A stretch of DNA of 64,000 nucleotides from assembly GCF_023369855.1 (NCBI RefSeq), contig NZ_JAMBPP010000009.1, positions 62,001 to 126,000 on the forward strand, read 5' to 3'. This DNA comes from Actinotalea alkalitolerans. GTDB taxonomy: Bacteria > Actinomycetota > Actinomycetes > Actinomycetales > Cellulomonadaceae. The notes beneath the pieces were generated by a model that searched no databases, was not told where the DNA came from, and saw nothing but the letters and a program-made list of their open reading frames with translations. Positions 24,402 through 35,067 of this stretch are shown piece by piece (the first letter of the stretch is position 1; the number at the start of each line of letters is the position of its first letter). Both the position numbers and the translations under genes were made by a program.

Positions 24402-27400
24402 GCGACACCTCCAGGATGTGGTCCCACACCCCCGGTGCTGCAGGGTCGAGCCCCTGGTCCTTCGCCGAGGCCAGGCTGGCCCGCATGCGCTGGTACTCGG
24501 TCGGCATGATCCTCGTGAACCGGTCCAGAGCAGCGGGAAGGTCGGCGATCAGCTCCGCGGCGCGCCGCGAACCCGTCTCCTCGTGGTGCTCACGGAGCAG
24601 CTGCTCGACGACGACGGCGTCCTGCTCGTCCAGGGCGGTCAGGGCGAGCTCGCCCGAGGCCAGCGCCGGGCCGTTCACGGCACCGGGGCGCAGGTCCAGC
24701 ACGTACGCCTGACCACCGGACATCCCCGCACCGAAGTTGCGGCCCGTCCGCCCCAGCACCATGACCGTGCCACCGGTCATGTACTCGCAGCCATGGTCGC
24801 CCACCCCCTCGACGACGAGGGTCGCCCCGGAGTTGCGCACCGCGAACCGCTCGCCCACCACGCCGCGCAGGAAGATGCTCCCCGACGTCGCCCCGTAGCC
24901 GATGACGTTGCCCGCGATGACGTCGCTCTCCCCCGAGAGGACCGACGCGTGGTCGGGGCGGACCACGATGCGGCCGCCCGAGAGACCCTTGCCCACGTAG
25001 TCGTTGGCGTCCCCCGCGAGCCGCAGCGTGATCCCCCGCGGCAGGAAGGCCCCCAAGGACTGCCCGGCCGAACCGGTCAGGGTGACGTCGATGGTGCCGT
25101 CCGCGAGCCCGTCGGCGCCGAAACGCTTGGTGACCTCGTGGCCGAGCATCGTGCCGACGGTCCGGTTGACGTTGCGCACCGGCAAGGCGATCCGCACCGG
25201 CTCGCGACGCTCGAGCGCATCCTGGGCCAGGGTGATCAGCTGGTTGTCGAGGGCCTTGTCCAGACCGTGGTCCTGGCTGGTCGTGCGATGCAGCGACGAG
25301 CCGTCCGCCGGCTCGGGCCGAGCGAGCACCGGGCCGAGGTCCAGCCCTTCGGCCTTCCAGTGCGCCACCGCTGCTCGGGTGTCCAAGGACTCCACGTGAC
25401 CGACGGCCTCGGCGATGGAACGGAAGCCGAGCGAGGCGAGGTACTCGCGCACCTCGGTGGCGATGTACTCGAAGAAGGTCTCGACGAACTCGGGCTTGCC
25501 GGTGAACCGGGCCCGCAGCTCAGGGTTCTGCGTCGCGACGCCGACCGGGCAGGTGTCCAGGTGGCACACGCGCATCATGATGCAGCCGCTGACCACCAGC
25601 GGTGCGGTCGCGAAGCCGAACTCCTCGGCGCCGAGCAACGCACCGACCACGACGTCGCGACCGGTCTTCAGCTGGCCGTCGACCTGCACGACGATGCGGT
25701 CGCGCAGGTTGTTGAGCACGAGGGTCTGCTGGGTCTCGGCCAGGCCGATCTCCCACGGGGTCCCGGCGTGCTTGAGCGAGGTCAGCGGGCTGGCGCCCGT
25801 GCCACCGTCGTGACCCGAGATGAGGACGACGTCGGCGTGCGCCTTGGAGACACCCGTCGCGACGGTGCCCACCCCGAACTCGCTGACCAGCTTCACGTGG
25901 ACCCGGGCAGCGGGGTTCGCGTTCTTCAGGTCGTGGATGAGCTGGGCGAGGTCCTCGATCGAGTAGATGTCGTGGTGCGGCGGAGGGGAGATCAGGCCCA
26001 CACCGGGCGTGGAGTGCCGTGTCGCGGCGATCCACGGGTACACCTTGTTGCCCGGCAGCTGCCCGCCCTCGCCGGGCTTGGCGCCCTGCGCCATCTTGAT
26101 CTGCAGGTCATCGGCGTTGGTGAGGTAGTCGGCGGTCACGCCGAACCGTCCCGAGGCGATCTGCTTGATCGCGCTGCGGCGCTCCGGGTCGTGCAGGCGC
26201 TCGACGTCCTCGCCGCCCTCGCCGGTGTTGGAGCGTCCACCCAGCCGGTTCATCGCGATCGCGAGCGTCTCGTGGGCCTCGGCCGAGATCGAGCCGTAGG
26301 ACATCGCCCCGGTGTTGAACCGCTTGACGATCTCGCTGACCGGCTCGACCTCCTCGAGCGGGACGGGGGTCCGCACACCCTCGGCGAAGGTCAGCAGACC
26401 CCGAAGGGTGAGCAGTCGCGCGGCCTGGTCGTCCACCCGACGGGTGTACTGCCGGAAGACGTCGAGCTGACGGGTCCGGGTCGAGTGCTGCAGGCGGAAG
26501 ACCGTCTCGGGGTCGAAGAGGTGCTCCTCGCCCCCCCGGCGCCACTGGTACTCCCCGCCGACGGCGAGGCGACGATGGGCCTGCGGGTTCCCGCTCGCCG
26601 GGTAGGCGTCCTCGTGACGCGCCGCGACCTCGGCCGCGATGACCTCCAGGCCGATCCCGCCGAGCCGGCTCGTGGTACCTGCGAAGAACCGGTCCACGAC
26701 GTCCTGCGCGAGCCCGAGGGCCTCGAAGACCTGCGCCCCGCGGTACGAGGCGAGGGTCGAGATGCCCATCTTGCTCATCACCTTGAGCACGCCCTTGCCG
26801 AGCGCCTTGATCAGGTTCGCGACCGCCTTCTCGGGCGAGATCTCGCCCAGCGAGCCGTCACGGGCCAGACCTTCGACAGTCTCCATGGCCAGGTATGGGT
26901 TGACCGCCGCGGCGCCGTAGCCGATGAGCAGTGCCACGTGATGGACCTCGCGCACGTCACCCGCCTCGACCACGAGGCTCACCCGGGTCCGCGTGCTGCG
27001 CCGCAGCAGATGGTGGTGCACCGCGCTCGAGAGCAGCAGCGAGGGGATGGGCGCCAGGTCACCGTCGGAGTCGCGGTCGGAGAGCACCAGGAAGCTGACC
27101 CCGGCCTCGATCGCCCGGTCGACCTGCTCGAAGATCTCCTCGAGCCGGGCCAGCAGCGCCTCGTGCCCGCCGTCGACCCGGTACAGCCCGCGGACGATCT
27201 CCGAGCGGAAGATCCCCGCCAGCGCGGGGTCACGGTCGATCCGGACCACCTTGGCGAGCTGGTCGTTGTCGATCACCGGGAACGGCAGGATCAGCTTGCG
27301 CGCGTGCTCGGGCACGTCGGCCAGGAGGTTCGGCTCAGGACCGATCGCCCCACCGATCGAGGTGACCAGCTCCTCGCGGATGGCGTCGAGCGGTGGGTTG

Positions 27401-28953
27401 GTGACCTGCGCGAACATCTGGGTGAAGTAGTCGAAGAGCAGACGCGGTCGGGCCGAGAGCACCGCGATCGGGGTGTCCGACCCCATCGCACCGAGCGGTT
27501 CGCCCGCAGTCGAGGCCATCGGGGTGAGGAGGATCTTGAGCTCCTCCTCGGTGTACCCGAAGGCCCGCTGCCGGCGGCGCACCGAGGCAGGGCTGTGCTG
27601 CACGTGCTCACGCTCGGGGAGCTGGTCGAGGAACACCGAGTGCTCGGCGACCCACTGGGCGTAGGGACGTTGCGCCGCGAGCTGGGACTTGATCTCGTCG
27701 TCGGCGATGATGCGCCCCGCACCCGTGTCCACCAGGAACATGCGGCCCGGCTCGAGCCGACCCTTGCGCACGATCGTCGAGGGGTCCAGGTCCAGCACAC
27801 CGGTCTCGCTCGCCAGCACGACCAGGCCGTCCTGGGTCACCCAGTACCGGCCCGGGCGCAGCCCGTTGCGGTCCAGCACCGCCCCGATCAGCGTGCCGTC
27901 GGTGAAGGTCAGCGCCGCGGGACCGTCCCACGGCTCCATCAGCGAGGCGTGGTACTCGTAGAAGGCCCTGCGGTCGGGGTCCATCTCGGCGTGGTTCTCC
28001 CACGCCTCGGGCACCATCATCAGCACGGCGTGCGGGATGCTCCGCCCGCCCAGGTGCAGCAGCTCGAGGACCTCGTCGAAGGTCCCAGAGTCGCTGCCAC
28101 CGTCGGTGCAGATGGGCAGCAGCGGGTCCAGGTCTCCCAGCACCTCGCTGGCCAGGGTGCTCTGACGCGCCGCCATCCAGTTGCGGTTGCCGCGCACGGT
28201 GTTGATCTCACCGTTGTGGGCGATCAGCCGGAAGGGCTGCGCGAGCGGCCACGACGGGAACGTATTGGTCGAGAACCGCGAGTGCACCAGGGCGATCTCG
28301 CTCGCGTACCGCGGGTCGGAGAGGTCGGGGAAGAAGGGCTCGAGCTGCGCTGTGGTGAGCATGCCCTTGTAGGTCAGCGTGCGCGCAGACAGCGAGGCGA
28401 AGTAGATGCCCAGCTCGTGCTCGGCCCGCTTGCGGACACGGAAGGTCCGCCGGTCCAGCTCGACGCCGCTGAGCTCGCGCGTGGTGTCCGCCACCACGAG
28501 CTGCCGGAAGACCGGCATGCTCGCCCGTGCCGTGGGGCCCACCAGGCCCGCGGTGACCGGGACGTCCCGCCACGCGAGGGTCTCCAGACCCTCGGCGACC
28601 ACGAGCTTCTCGATCGCGGTGACGGCCTCGTCCCTCGCGTCGTCGTCGGTCGGCAGGAAGGCCATGCCGATCGCGTAGTGGCCGGCAGGAGGCAGCTCGG
28701 CCGCGACCACGTCCCGCACGAAGGCGTCGGGGATCTGGGTCAGGATCCCCGCACCGTCGCCGCTGTCGGTCTCCGCACCCACCGCGCCGCGGTGGTCGAG
28801 GTTCAGAAGGGCAGTCAGACCCGCGTCGACGATGTCTCGTCCCGGCGTGCCTCGGAGGGTGGCCACGAAGGCCACACCACAGGCGTCATGCTCGCTCGAA
28901 GGGTCGTACAGACCCTGTGCGGCCGGCGCGGTGCGCAGGACCGGCTGGCTCAT
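24394..28953 (-). CDS. gltB: Glutamate synthase (NADPH) large subunit
   Basis: 1519 aa, full length. Residues 1-24 are a propeptide; Cys25 ([11 protein letters not shown]) becomes the N-terminal nucleophile of the glutamine amidotransferase domain. Then come the central domain, the FMN-binding synthase barrel ([32 protein letters not shown]) and the 3Fe-4S cysteines at about 1121-1133 ([16 protein letters not shown]). The glutamate-synthase beta-helix is at the C-terminus ([16 protein letters not shown]). It forms the ammonia-assimilating complex with GltD, encoded immediately downstream. The 183-base gap upstream carries a small dyad and the lgt terminator, so gltBD probably has its own promoter. 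Confidence 0.98.
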   Translation of the reverse strand: MSQPVLRTAPAAQGLYDPSSEHDACGVAFVATLRGTPGRDIVDAGLTALLNLDHRGAVGAETDSGDGAGILTQIPDAFVRDVVAAELPPAGHYAIGMAFLPTDDDARDEAVTAIEKLVVAEGLETLAWRDVPVTAGLVGPTARASMPVFRQLVVADTTRELSGVELDRRTFRVRKRAEHELGIYFASLSARTLTYKGMLTTAQLEPFFPDLSDPRYASEIALVHSRFSTNTFPSWPLAQPFRLIAHNGEINTVRGNRNWMAARQSTLASEVLGDLDPLLPICTDGGSDSGTFDEVLELLHLGGRSIPHAVLMMVPEAWENHAEMDPDRRAFYEYHASLMEPWDGPAALTFTDGTLIGAVLDRNGLRPGRYWVTQDGLVVLASETGVLDLDPSTIVRKGRLEPGRMFLVDTGAGRIIADDEIKSQLAAQRPYAQWVAEHSVFLDQLPEREHVQHSPASVRRRQRAFGYTEEELKILLTPMASTAGEPLGAMGSDTPIAVLSARPRLLFDYFTQMFAQVTNPPLDAIREELVTSIGGAIGPEPNLLADVPEHARKLILPFPVIDNDQLAKVVRIDRDPALAGIFRSEIVRGLYRVDGGHEALLARLEEIFEQVDRAIEAGVSFLVLSDRDSDGDLAPIPSLLLSSAVHHHLLRRSTRTRVSLVVEAGDVREVHHVALLIGYGAAAVNPYLAMETVEGLARDGSLGEISPEKAVANLIKALGKGVLKVMSKMGISTLASYRGAQVFEALGLAQDVVDRFFAGTTSRLGGIGLEVIAAEVAARHEDAYPASGNPQAHRRLAVGGEYQWRRGGEEHLFDPETVFRLQHSTRTRQLDVFRQYTRRVDDQAARLLTLRGLLTFAEGVRTPVPLEEVEPVSEIVKRFNTGAMSYGSISAEAHETLAIAMNRLGGRSNTGEGGEDVERLHDPERRSAIKQIASGRFGVTADYLTNADDLQIKMAQGAKPGEGGQLPGNKVYPWIAATRHSTPGVGLISPPPHHDIYSIEDLAQLIHDLKNANPAARVHVKLVSEFGVGTVATGVSKAHADVVLISGHDGGTGASPLTSLKHAGTPWEIGLAETQQTLVLNNLRDRIVVQVDGQLKTGRDVVVGALLGAEEFGFATAPLVVSGCIMMRVCHLDTCPVGVATQNPELRARFTGKPEFVETFFEYIATEVREYLASLGFRSIAEAVGHVESLDTRAAVAHWKAEGLDLGPVLARPEPADGSSLHRTTSQDHGLDKALDNQLITLAQDALERREPVRIALPVRNVNRTVGTMLGHEVTKRFGADGLADGTIDVTLTGSAGQSLGAFLPRGITLRLAGDANDYVGKGLSGGRIVVRPDHASVLSGESDVIAGNVIGYGATSGSIFLRGVVGERFAVRNSGATLVVEGVGDHGCEYMTGGTVMVLGRTGRNFGAGMSGGQAYVLDLRPGAVNGPALASGELALTALDEQDAVVVEQLLREHHEETGSRRAAELIADLPAALDRFTRIMPTEYQRMRASLASAKDQGLDPAAPGVWDHILEVSRG

Positions 28954-29050
28954 CGTCCACCGTCCTCGTTGTGCCCAGGCAAGGTTGCCCGGGTCGTGTT
29001 GTTCTGACTACCCCGGGACGACGTCGGCCCAAGCGTCGCGACGATACCCG

Positions 29051-29068
29051 GGTGGCTCCCCGGCCACC
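29051..29068 (-). terminator. Hairpin downstream of lgt
   Basis: GGTGGC (29051-29056) and GCCACC (29063-29068) flank tccccg. The six-pair stem lies about 70 bases past the lgt stop and ahead of gltB, so it may end the trp-lgt transcript. No T-run. Confidence 0.4.
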
Positions 29069-29080
29069 TAGACCGGGACA

Positions 29081-29096
29081 CGTGAAGTTTCTCACG
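29081..29096. promoter_or_regulatory. Dyad CGTGA-N6-TCACG upstream of gltB
   Basis: CGTGA (29081-29085) and TCACG (29092-29096) flank agtttc, about 130 bases before the gltB start. A nitrogen or glutamate regulator site is possible because gltBD is usually nitrogen-controlled, but it does not clearly match a GlnR or AmtR consensus. Confidence 0.3.
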
Positions 29097-29136
29097 CGTC
29101 GCGGGCGGGGAGACAGGGGACGGCGGGCCGTCACGC

Positions 29137-30048
29137 TCAGTGCGGGTCGGGGACGTCGGCTTCCTGGTCGGCCGGTGCCCGCAGCTGCGGTGTGGTCTCG
29201 CGTCCGGGGTGTCGACGTCCGACCAGCACGAAGGCTACCAGCGCACCGAGGCCGACCACGATCGACGTCCAGACGTTCAGGCGCAGGCCCAGCACCTGCT
29301 CGGCCGGGTCGATCCGGAGCATCTCGATCCAGAGCCGTCCCACCGTGTACGTGAGCACGTAGAGCCAGAACACCCGGCCGTGCCCCATCCGGTACCGCCG
29401 GTCGAGCCAGATGATCAGGGCGGCCGCGGCGAGGTTCCAGAGCATCTCGTACAGGAACGTCGGGTGGAACAGGGTCTCGGGTGGGTACCCGTCGGGGAAC
29501 GAAGGCCCGGCAGGGTCGATCCGCAGACCCCACGGCAGGTCGGTAGGCCCACCGAAGAGCTCCTGGTTGAACCAGTTGCCGAGCCGCCCGATGGCCTGCG
29601 CGACGAGCAGACCCGGCGCGACGGCGTCGGCGAAGACGGCGAACCGCACCCCCTGACGCCGTGCACCGATCCATGCCCCGACCCCACCCAGGGCGATCGC
29701 TCCCCAGATCCCCAGGCCACCCTCCCAGATGGCGAAGGCCTTCATCGGGTCACCGTCAGGCCCGAAGTAGGCCGCGGGCGAGGAGACGACGTGGTAGATC
29801 CTCCCTCCGACGATGCCGAAGGGCACCGCCCAGAAGGCGATCTCGAGCACCGTGTCGGGGTCGCCACCGCGCTCGGCCCACCGGCGGCGGGTGAGCCACA
29901 GGGCCGCGACGATACCGGCCATGATCGCCAGGGCGTAGGCACGCAGCGGGAAGGGCCCGAGGTACCAGACGGACTGCGACGGGCTGGGGATCTCCGTGGG
30001 GAGCAGACCCCCTCCCAGCAGCGGCAGGAGCTGGTGAACGGCGTTCAC
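29137..30048 (-). CDS. lgt: Prolipoprotein diacylglyceryl transferase
   Basis: 303 aa integral membrane enzyme that attaches diacylglycerol to the lipobox cysteine of prolipoproteins, such as those at 20702, 42513 and 58977. The Lgt signature GRLGNWFNQELFGGPTDLPW is present near residue 153, together with about seven hydrophobic segments and the conserved HPTFLYEMLWNL. The C-terminal tail is charged and cytoplasmic. The start overlaps the trpA stop by four bases; lgt after trpA is a standard actinobacterial order. It likely depends on the trp promoter(s) for expression. Confidence 0.96.
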   Translation of the reverse strand: MNAVHQLLPLLGGGLLPTEIPSPSQSVWYLGPFPLRAYALAIMAGIVAALWLTRRRWAERGGDPDTVLEIAFWAVPFGIVGGRIYHVVSSPAAYFGPDGDPMKAFAIWEGGLGIWGAIALGGVGAWIGARRQGVRFAVFADAVAPGLLVAQAIGRLGNWFNQELFGGPTDLPWGLRIDPAGPSFPDGYPPETLFHPTFLYEMLWNLAAAALIIWLDRRYRMGHGRVFWLYVLTYTVGRLWIEMLRIDPAEQVLGLRLNVWTSIVVGLGALVAFVLVGRRHPGRETTPQLRAPADQEADVPDPH

Positions 30049-30866
30049 CGGGCCTCCCCTCGCACACCGGCGGCGAGGTCCTTCACGACGGCCGCCAGCG
30101 CGGTCAGACCCTCGGCCGGCGAGTCCGCCTCAGCCAGCGGACGGACCAGTGCGCTGCCCACGATCACCCCGTCGGCGTAGGCGGCGACCTCGGCGGCCTG
30201 TGCCCGGTTGCTGACCCCCAGGCCCACGCAGACCCGTTCGGCGCCCGCTGCGCGGGTGTCCGCGACCAGCTGCTCGGCGTGGGCGCCCACGCTCCCGCGA
30301 GTTCCGGTCACGCCCATGGTCGACGCCGCGTAGACGAACCCGCGCGTCGCCCGGGCGGTCATCGCGAGCCGCTCGGGCGTCGAGCTCGGCGCGACCAGGA
30401 AGACCCGGTCGAGGCCGTGCACCTGCGAGGCCTCGATCCACTCACCCGCCTCGTCCGGGATCAGGTCGGGCGTGATCAGACCGGCCCCCCCGGCCGCCGC
30501 CAGATCGCGCGCGAAGGCGTCGACGCCGTAGCGGACCACGGGGTTCCAGTAGGTCATCACCAGCACCGGGACGCCGGTCGACGCGACGGCCTCGACAGCG
30601 GTCAGGGTGTCCCGCACCCGGACACCACCGGCCAGCGCCTGCTCGACCGCCCGCTGGATGAGCGGGCCGTCCATGACCGGGTCGGAGTACGGGACGCCGA
30701 GCTCGACGACGTCCACGCCTGCGTCGACCATGGCGCGTGCGGCGTCGATCGAGCCCGGCAGGTCGGGGAACCCGACGGGCAGGTAGCCCACCAGGGCCGA
30801 CCGCCCCTCGGCACGGATCTGCTCGAGGCGCTCGGTGGTGCGGGCACGGACCTGCTGGTCGGTCAC
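30045..30866 (-). CDS. trpA: Tryptophan synthase alpha subunit
   Basis: 273 aa from the GTG that overlaps the trpB stop (GTGA); an upstream in-frame start would lie within trpB. Cleaves indole-3-glycerol phosphate to indole and glyceraldehyde 3-phosphate; indole is channelled to TrpB. Catalytic Glu and Asp are in [18 protein letters not shown]. The TIM barrel is complete, with [11 protein letters not shown] and the phosphate-binding [19 protein letters not shown]. Cytoplasmic alpha2beta2 complex with TrpB. Confidence 0.97.
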   Translation of the reverse strand: MTDQQVRARTTERLEQIRAEGRSALVGYLPVGFPDLPGSIDAARAMVDAGVDVVELGVPYSDPVMDGPLIQRAVEQALAGGVRVRDTLTAVEAVASTGVPVLVMTYWNPVVRYGVDAFARDLAAAGGAGLITPDLIPDEAGEWIEASQVHGLDRVFLVAPSSTPERLAMTARATRGFVYAASTMGVTGTRGSVGAHAEQLVADTRAAGAERVCVGLGVSNRAQAAEVAAYADGVIVGSALVRPLAEADSPAEGLTALAAVVKDLAAGVRGEAR

Positions 30867-32155
30867 GACTCCCCCTCGTCGAGCAACGAGAACCACTCGG
30901 CAGCGGTCTCGACGTCCTTGTCACCGCGTCCCGAGAGGTTGACCAGGATCACGGTCTCCGGCGCCCCCGCCTCGACCGCCTCACGACCCAGCTGCATGGC
31001 ACCGGCCAGCGCATGGGCCGACTCGATCGCCGGGATGATCCCCTCGGTCCGGCTCAGCAGCCGGAAGGCCTCCATGGCCTGCGAGTCGGTGATCGGGCGG
31101 TACTCCGCCCGACCGATCGAGGACAACCACGCGTGCTCGGGCCCCACACCCGGGTAGTCCAGACCGGCGGAGATCGAGTGGCTCTCGATCGTCTGCCCGT
31201 CCTCGTCCTGCAGGAGGAAGGACCGGGCGCCGTGCAGCACACCGGGGGCACCCCCGGTGATGGTCGCCGCGTGACGACCGGTCTGCACGCCGTCGCCACC
31301 GGCCTCGAGGCCCACCAGACGCACGTCGGCGTCGTCGAGGAACGCGTGGAAGATGCCGATCGCGTTCGAGCCTCCCCCGACGCAGGCCGCGACGACGTCG
31401 GGCAGGCGCCCGGTCAGCTCCAGCACCTGCTCGCGCGCCTCGACACCGATGATGCGCTGGAAGTCGCGCACCATCGCGGGGAAGGGGTGCGGCCCACCCA
31501 CGGTGCCGAACATGTAGTTGGTCGAGTCGACGTTGGTGACCCAGTCGCGCAGCGCCTCGTTGATCGCGTCCTTGAGCGTCCGCGAGCCGGTGGTCACCGG
31601 GACGACCTCGGCACCCAGCAGGCGCATCCGGGCGACGTTGAGCGCCTGACGGCGGGTGTCCTCCTCGCCCATGTAGACCACGCACTCGAGGTCGAAGAGC
31701 GCGGCAGCCGTCGCGGTCGCGACGCCGTGCTGGCCGGCGCCCGTCTCGGCGATGACCCGCTTCTTGCCCAGCCGACGGGTCAGCAGTGCCTGCCCGAGCA
31801 CGTTGTTGATCTTGTGGGACCCGGTGTGGTTGAGGTCCTCCCGCTTGAGGATCACCCGGACCCCGCCGCAGTGCTCGGCGAACCGCGGGACCTCGGTGAT
31901 GATGCTCGGGCGCCCGGTGTAGGTGCGGTGCAGCCTGGTCAGCTCGTCGTGGAAGTCCGGGTCGGCCTTGGCCTTGTCGTACTCGGCCGAGAGCTCGTCG
32001 AGGGCCTCGATCAGGGCCTCGGGCACGAAACGACCACCGAAGTCACCGAAGTACGGGCCCTCCCCCGCGGCGGCGCGGGTCGGACCCACGTCCTGGGCGT
32101 CCTGCAGCGCGTCGTCGATGCCGAAGGGGTCCTCCCGCGGGGGCAGGCCGCTCAC
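30863..32155 (-). CDS. trpB: Tryptophan synthase beta subunit
   Basis: 430 aa from a GTG overlapping the trpC stop. Joins indole with serine to form tryptophan, using pyridoxal phosphate bound to K115 ([16 protein letters not shown]). The phosphate-binding stretch [13 protein letters not shown] and the E/D-rich catalytic segment around [15 protein letters not shown] are intact. There is an N-terminal extension of ~30 residues (rich in Asp/Gln) compared with the E. coli enzyme, usual for actinobacteria. Coupled to trpC and trpA by four-base overlaps on both sides. Confidence 0.97.
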   Translation of the reverse strand: MSGLPPREDPFGIDDALQDAQDVGPTRAAAGEGPYFGDFGGRFVPEALIEALDELSAEYDKAKADPDFHDELTRLHRTYTGRPSIITEVPRFAEHCGGVRVILKREDLNHTGSHKINNVLGQALLTRRLGKKRVIAETGAGQHGVATATAAALFDLECVVYMGEEDTRRQALNVARMRLLGAEVVPVTTGSRTLKDAINEALRDWVTNVDSTNYMFGTVGGPHPFPAMVRDFQRIIGVEAREQVLELTGRLPDVVAACVGGGSNAIGIFHAFLDDADVRLVGLEAGGDGVQTGRHAATITGGAPGVLHGARSFLLQDEDGQTIESHSISAGLDYPGVGPEHAWLSSIGRAEYRPITDSQAMEAFRLLSRTEGIIPAIESAHALAGAMQLGREAVEAGAPETVILVNLSGRGDKDVETAAEWFSLLDEGES

Positions 32156-32964
32156 TGACGCACCGCCCGCAGCGAGGGGTGGGCACCCGCGGCCACGAGG
32201 TCGGCGACCGCGGACCGCGGCTCGCGGCCGGTCACCAGCGACTCGCCCACCAGCACGGCGTCCGCGCCCGAGCGGGCGTAGTCCATCACGTCGTGCGGGC
32301 CACGCACCCCGGACTCGGCGATCCGCGCGACACCGGTCGGGATCATCGGCGCGAGCCGCGCGAAGGTCGTCCGGTCGATCTCCAGGTTCTTGAGGTTGCG
32401 GGCGTTGACCCCGATCACCCGTGCCCCGGCATCGAGGGCCCGCGAGACCTCGTCGGTGTCGTGCACCTCGACCAGCGCGGTCATGCCGAGCGAGTGGACG
32501 CGCTCGACCAGCGACGTCAGGACGGTCTGCTCGAGGGCCGCGACGATCAGCAGGACGAGGTCCGCGCCGTGGGCCCGGGCCTCCCAGACCTGGTAGGGCG
32601 TCACGATGAAGTCCTTGCGCAGGACGGGCACGTCCACCGCGGCACGAACCGCGTCGAGATCGGCCAGGCTGCCATGGAAACGACGTTCCTCGGTGAGCAC
32701 CGAGATGGCGCAGGCCCCGCCGGCCTCGTACTCGACCGCCAGGGCGGCCGGATCGCTGATCGAGGCCAGGGACCCCTTGCTCGGGCTCGACCGCTTGACC
32801 TCGGCGATCACCGTGACGGCTTCCTCGTCACGCAGGCTGCTCAGGCACTCCTTGGCCTCGGGCACCCGCGCTGCACGTTCCTTGACCGCCGCGAGCGGGG
32901 TCCGGGCCTCACGGTCCGCCAGGTCCTTACGAACTCCGGCGACGATGTCCTCCAGGACGGTCAC
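32152..32964 (-). CDS. trpC: Indole-3-glycerol phosphate synthase
   Basis: 270 aa starting at a GTG preceded by AGAGGTGG; the frame is open for 43 codons upstream but those codons lack family character. Closes the indole ring from carboxyphenylaminodeoxyribulose phosphate. Motifs: [11 protein letters not shown] with the catalytic Glu-Lys, [32 protein letters not shown] and [11 protein letters not shown]. It stands alone, not fused to trpF. A 145-base gap separates it from the DUF2752 gene upstream, and it could contain an internal promoter, though no clear box was found. Confidence 0.96.
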   Translation of the reverse strand: MTVLEDIVAGVRKDLADREARTPLAAVKERAARVPEAKECLSSLRDEEAVTVIAEVKRSSPSKGSLASISDPAALAVEYEAGGACAISVLTEERRFHGSLADLDAVRAAVDVPVLRKDFIVTPYQVWEARAHGADLVLLIVAALEQTVLTSLVERVHSLGMTALVEVHDTDEVSRALDAGARVIGVNARNLKNLEIDRTTFARLAPMIPTGVARIAESGVRGPHDVMDYARSGADAVLVGESLVTGREPRSAVADLVAAGAHPSLRAVRQ

Positions 32965-33108
32965 GGGCGCCACCTCTCTTGACGGACCCACCCCCGCAGG
33001 CCCTGTGTCAGACAGCCATCGTAGAGCCGTGGGAGTCAGGCTCCCGCCACGCCCACGGGCTGGGACCGGGCAGGGCAGGCGCGTCGAAGCCACCCGAGGG
33101 CTGGCCGG

Positions 33109-33600
33109 TCAGCCTCCGGGCGCGAGCCACGGGGCCAGGAACGGCGTGTTCCGGGCGACCGCGAACGCCAGGATCACGACCAGCAGCGCCCACAGAGCCC
33201 ACGGCGGGGCGAGCCACCTTCGTGGTCGGCCGGTCACCGACCGCCAGGTCCACGCCACCCAGCTGGTCAGCAGGAAGAGCAGTGCGAGCGGGGTCAGGGG
33301 GTTCATCCCGAGCGCTGCCACGACGTCGAGGTTGACCAGGTCGTGGGTCGCCCGCAGCGACCCGCAGCCCGGGCAGTACAGGCCGGTCAGTGCGAGCAGC
33401 GGGCAGGTGGGGTACGTACCCGACCGGTAGGGCGACAGCGTCCCCACGACGACGAGGGCACCGGTCGCACCCGCGGCAACCACCGCGGGCGCGACCAGTG
33501 CCCTGATCCGCTGCGGCCAGCCGGCGGGCGCCTCACGCGCGGCGCCCACGACGACGTGTGTCGCGGGGTCGGCAGGTGCCCGGGTGGCCACAGGGGTCAT
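33109..33600 (-). CDS. DUF2752 membrane protein
   Basis: 163 aa with three to four hydrophobic segments. The family motif is present: CPLLALTGLYCPGCG, SLRATHDLVNLD, then ALGMNPLTPLALL. The paired Cys-Pro segments and the Arg-x-x-His pattern are the conserved core of DUF2752, whose function is unknown. It lies in the middle of the trp gene cluster, as in many actinobacteria. The stop of the CD225-like gene is six bases upstream, so the two are probably co-transcribed. Confidence 0.88.
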   Translation of the reverse strand: MTPVATRAPADPATHVVVGAAREAPAGWPQRIRALVAPAVVAAGATGALVVVGTLSPYRSGTYPTCPLLALTGLYCPGCGSLRATHDLVNLDVVAALGMNPLTPLALLFLLTSWVAWTWRSVTGRPRRWLAPPWALWALLVVILAFAVARNTPFLAPWLAPGG

Positions 33601-33606
33601 CTGATG

Positions 33607-34017
33607 TCAGTACGAGTCGAGGTTCTCGAGACCACCGATGGAGAGCCCCACCGCGAAGACCAGCACGAGGTAGAGCACGATCACGACCACACCGGCCACC
33701 GCGGCCCAGATCGCGAACTGCTTGGCCTTCTTGGACGACGCGTACGCGCCCTCGACGTCGCCGGCCGCCCACTTGGTGTTGACCTGGGTCGAGAAGACGA
33801 TCGAGAAGATGCCCACCGGCAGGCAGCACAGGATGGTCGAGAGGATCGCCCACACCAGGTAGTTGGGTGGCGGAGGCGAAGGAGGGGTCGAGCTGCCGCC
33901 GTAGTAGTTGGGCGGGGGCGGCGCCGATCCGTACCCGCCACCGGGCGGCTGCGCGCCGTACCCACCGCTCGGGGGCTGGGCGTCGTAGGGGTCCTGCGGG
34001 CCGGTCGGAGTACTCAT
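33607..34017 (-). CDS. CD225/dispanin-like membrane protein
   Basis: 136 aa. Residues 1-~50 are a Pro/Gly/Tyr-rich cytoplasmic tail (repeats of GGYG and PPP). The CD225-like part follows: NYLVWAILSTILCCLPVGIF, then an amphipathic stretch VNTKWAAGDVEGAYASSKKA, and a second membrane helix (VAGVVVIVLYLVLVFAVGL). Bacterial dispanins are small two-helix proteins without a settled function. Its place between the DUF2752 and HGxxPAAW genes in the trp cluster is conserved in this group. Confidence 0.85.
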   Translation of the reverse strand: MSTPTGPQDPYDAQPPSGGYGAQPPGGGYGSAPPPPNYYGGSSTPPSPPPPNYLVWAILSTILCCLPVGIFSIVFSTQVNTKWAAGDVEGAYASSKKAKQFAIWAAVAGVVVIVLYLVLVFAVGLSIGGLENLDSY

Positions 34018-34047
34018 GCAGAAGTCCTGACGTGAGGAGGGACGGAA

Positions 34048-34335
34048 CTAGGACCCGGAGTGCGCCGTGTCCCGCGAATCGGTGGAAGGTCCTGGCTGGC
34101 CGAAACCGAGCATCTTGAGCACCCGCCCGACGATCACACCCAGCAGGACGATGCCCAGACCCACCCAGAACAGCCAGACCAGGGAGCCCATGACGGCCAA
34201 GGAGGCGACGACCGCACCCACGAGCACGAGGATCACCGTGGTCCAGGCCGCGGTGGTGTGACCGTGGTTGGTCGGAGGTGCCGAGGGAGGCAGGTAGGCC
34301 CGCTCGGAGGATCGGTCGAAGGACTTGTCTGCCAT
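34048..34335 (-). CDS. HGxxPAAW-family small membrane protein
   Basis: 95 aa with a GAAAGG ribosome site. It contains the family hallmark in altered form, NHGHTTAAW (Thr-Thr instead of x-Pro), followed by two hydrophobic helices (TVILVLVGAVVASLAVMG and LVWLFWVGLGIVLLGVIVG). The family is found almost only next to trp genes of actinobacteria and has no known activity. The gap upstream (34336-34446) contains a short GGAGC/GCTCC hairpin at 34384-34397, perhaps a weak terminator of the trpE part. Confidence 0.85.
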   Translation of the reverse strand: MADKSFDRSSERAYLPPSAPPTNHGHTTAAWTTVILVLVGAVVASLAVMGSLVWLFWVGLGIVLLGVIVGRVLKMLGFGQPGPSTDSRDTAHSGS

Positions 34336-34446
34336 GCGTGCACGCCTTTCGTGGATTCGCCCCCGAACACTACCGAAAGTGAGGAGCCTGGGCTCCCAGT
34401 GCGCCGCGAGCCGCCCCTCTGGTTCCGGAGCAGTCGTGGGGCACGG

Positions 34447-35067
34447 TCAGGTGGGATCATCCCCGCGGGTCAGCGCGTCCCAGTCGGCGTGGTCGTCGGG
34501 GGGTACCGAGGAGCCCGGTGCGGTGCTCGAACGGTCCGCCCCAGAACCACCCCCGGCCGGGACCGCGCGCGGGTCATGACGGCTGCTCGGACCCTCCCAG
34601 CGCCCCGAGACCACAGCGACCCAACCACCCACCACCACCGACACGGCACCGAGCACCAGTGCCACCGCGGGCATCGAGGTCGGGGTAGCCGGAGCGGTCA
34701 GCTCGCCGACGCCCGTCGCGGCACGGGCCGCGGAGACGGCAGCGGGCGCCGGGTCCGTGACCACCCCGAGGGCCGACACCACGACGAGGGCACCACCCAG
34801 GACGACGGCCGCTGCGGCCAGCCGGCGACCCCACCGACCACCCAGGGCCAGCGCGAGGGCGGCGGCAGCCACCACCAGTCCGCCGGCGGTCACGCCGGGG
34901 GCGGCCGTCGACCCGGCGACCAGGATCTCGACCTCGGGCTCGACGGCGGTAGCGGTCAGCGCCCGCACCCAGGTCGCTGACCCGACCCCGAGCGTCCCGA
35001 CCCCGAGGCCCAGCAGGGTCAGCACGGCACGGCGTCGGGCGACCGGCGACGGCGCCGGCTGCCTCAC
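34447..35067 (-). CDS. Trp-biosynthesis-associated membrane protein (TIGR02234-like)
   Basis: 206 aa with four hydrophobic segments. The start codon GTG overlaps the trpE stop. The N-terminal pattern RRAVLTLLGLGVGTLGVGSATWVRA matches the actinobacterial membrane-protein family always found beside trpE. The C-terminal ~50 residues are polar. Possible roles named for the family are tryptophan or precursor transport, but none is established. The family call rests on context and hydrophobic pattern. Confidence 0.82.
   Translation of the reverse strand: MRQPAPSPVARRRAVLTLLGLGVGTLGVGSATWVRALTATAVEPEVEILVAGSTAAPGVTAGGLVVAAAALALALGGRWGRRLAAAAVVLGGALVVVSALGVVTDPAPAAVSAARAATGVGELTAPATPTSMPAVALVLGAVSVVVGGWVAVVSGRWEGPSSRHDPRAVPAGGGSGADRSSTAPGSSVPPDDHADWDALTRGDDPT

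Noticed and set aside
23881-29007. Very long plus-strand open frame (over 1700 codons) opposite gltB/gltD
   Set aside because: It is a mirror frame of high-GC coding sequence: gltB and gltD are unmistakable on the minus strand, and the plus frame gives only Arg/Gly/His-rich sequence with no family motif.
34384-34397. GGAGC/GCTCC hairpin as a firm terminator
   Set aside because: Stem of five pairs with no T-run, and the neighbouring genes are probably co-transcribed; mentioned only as a weak possibility.
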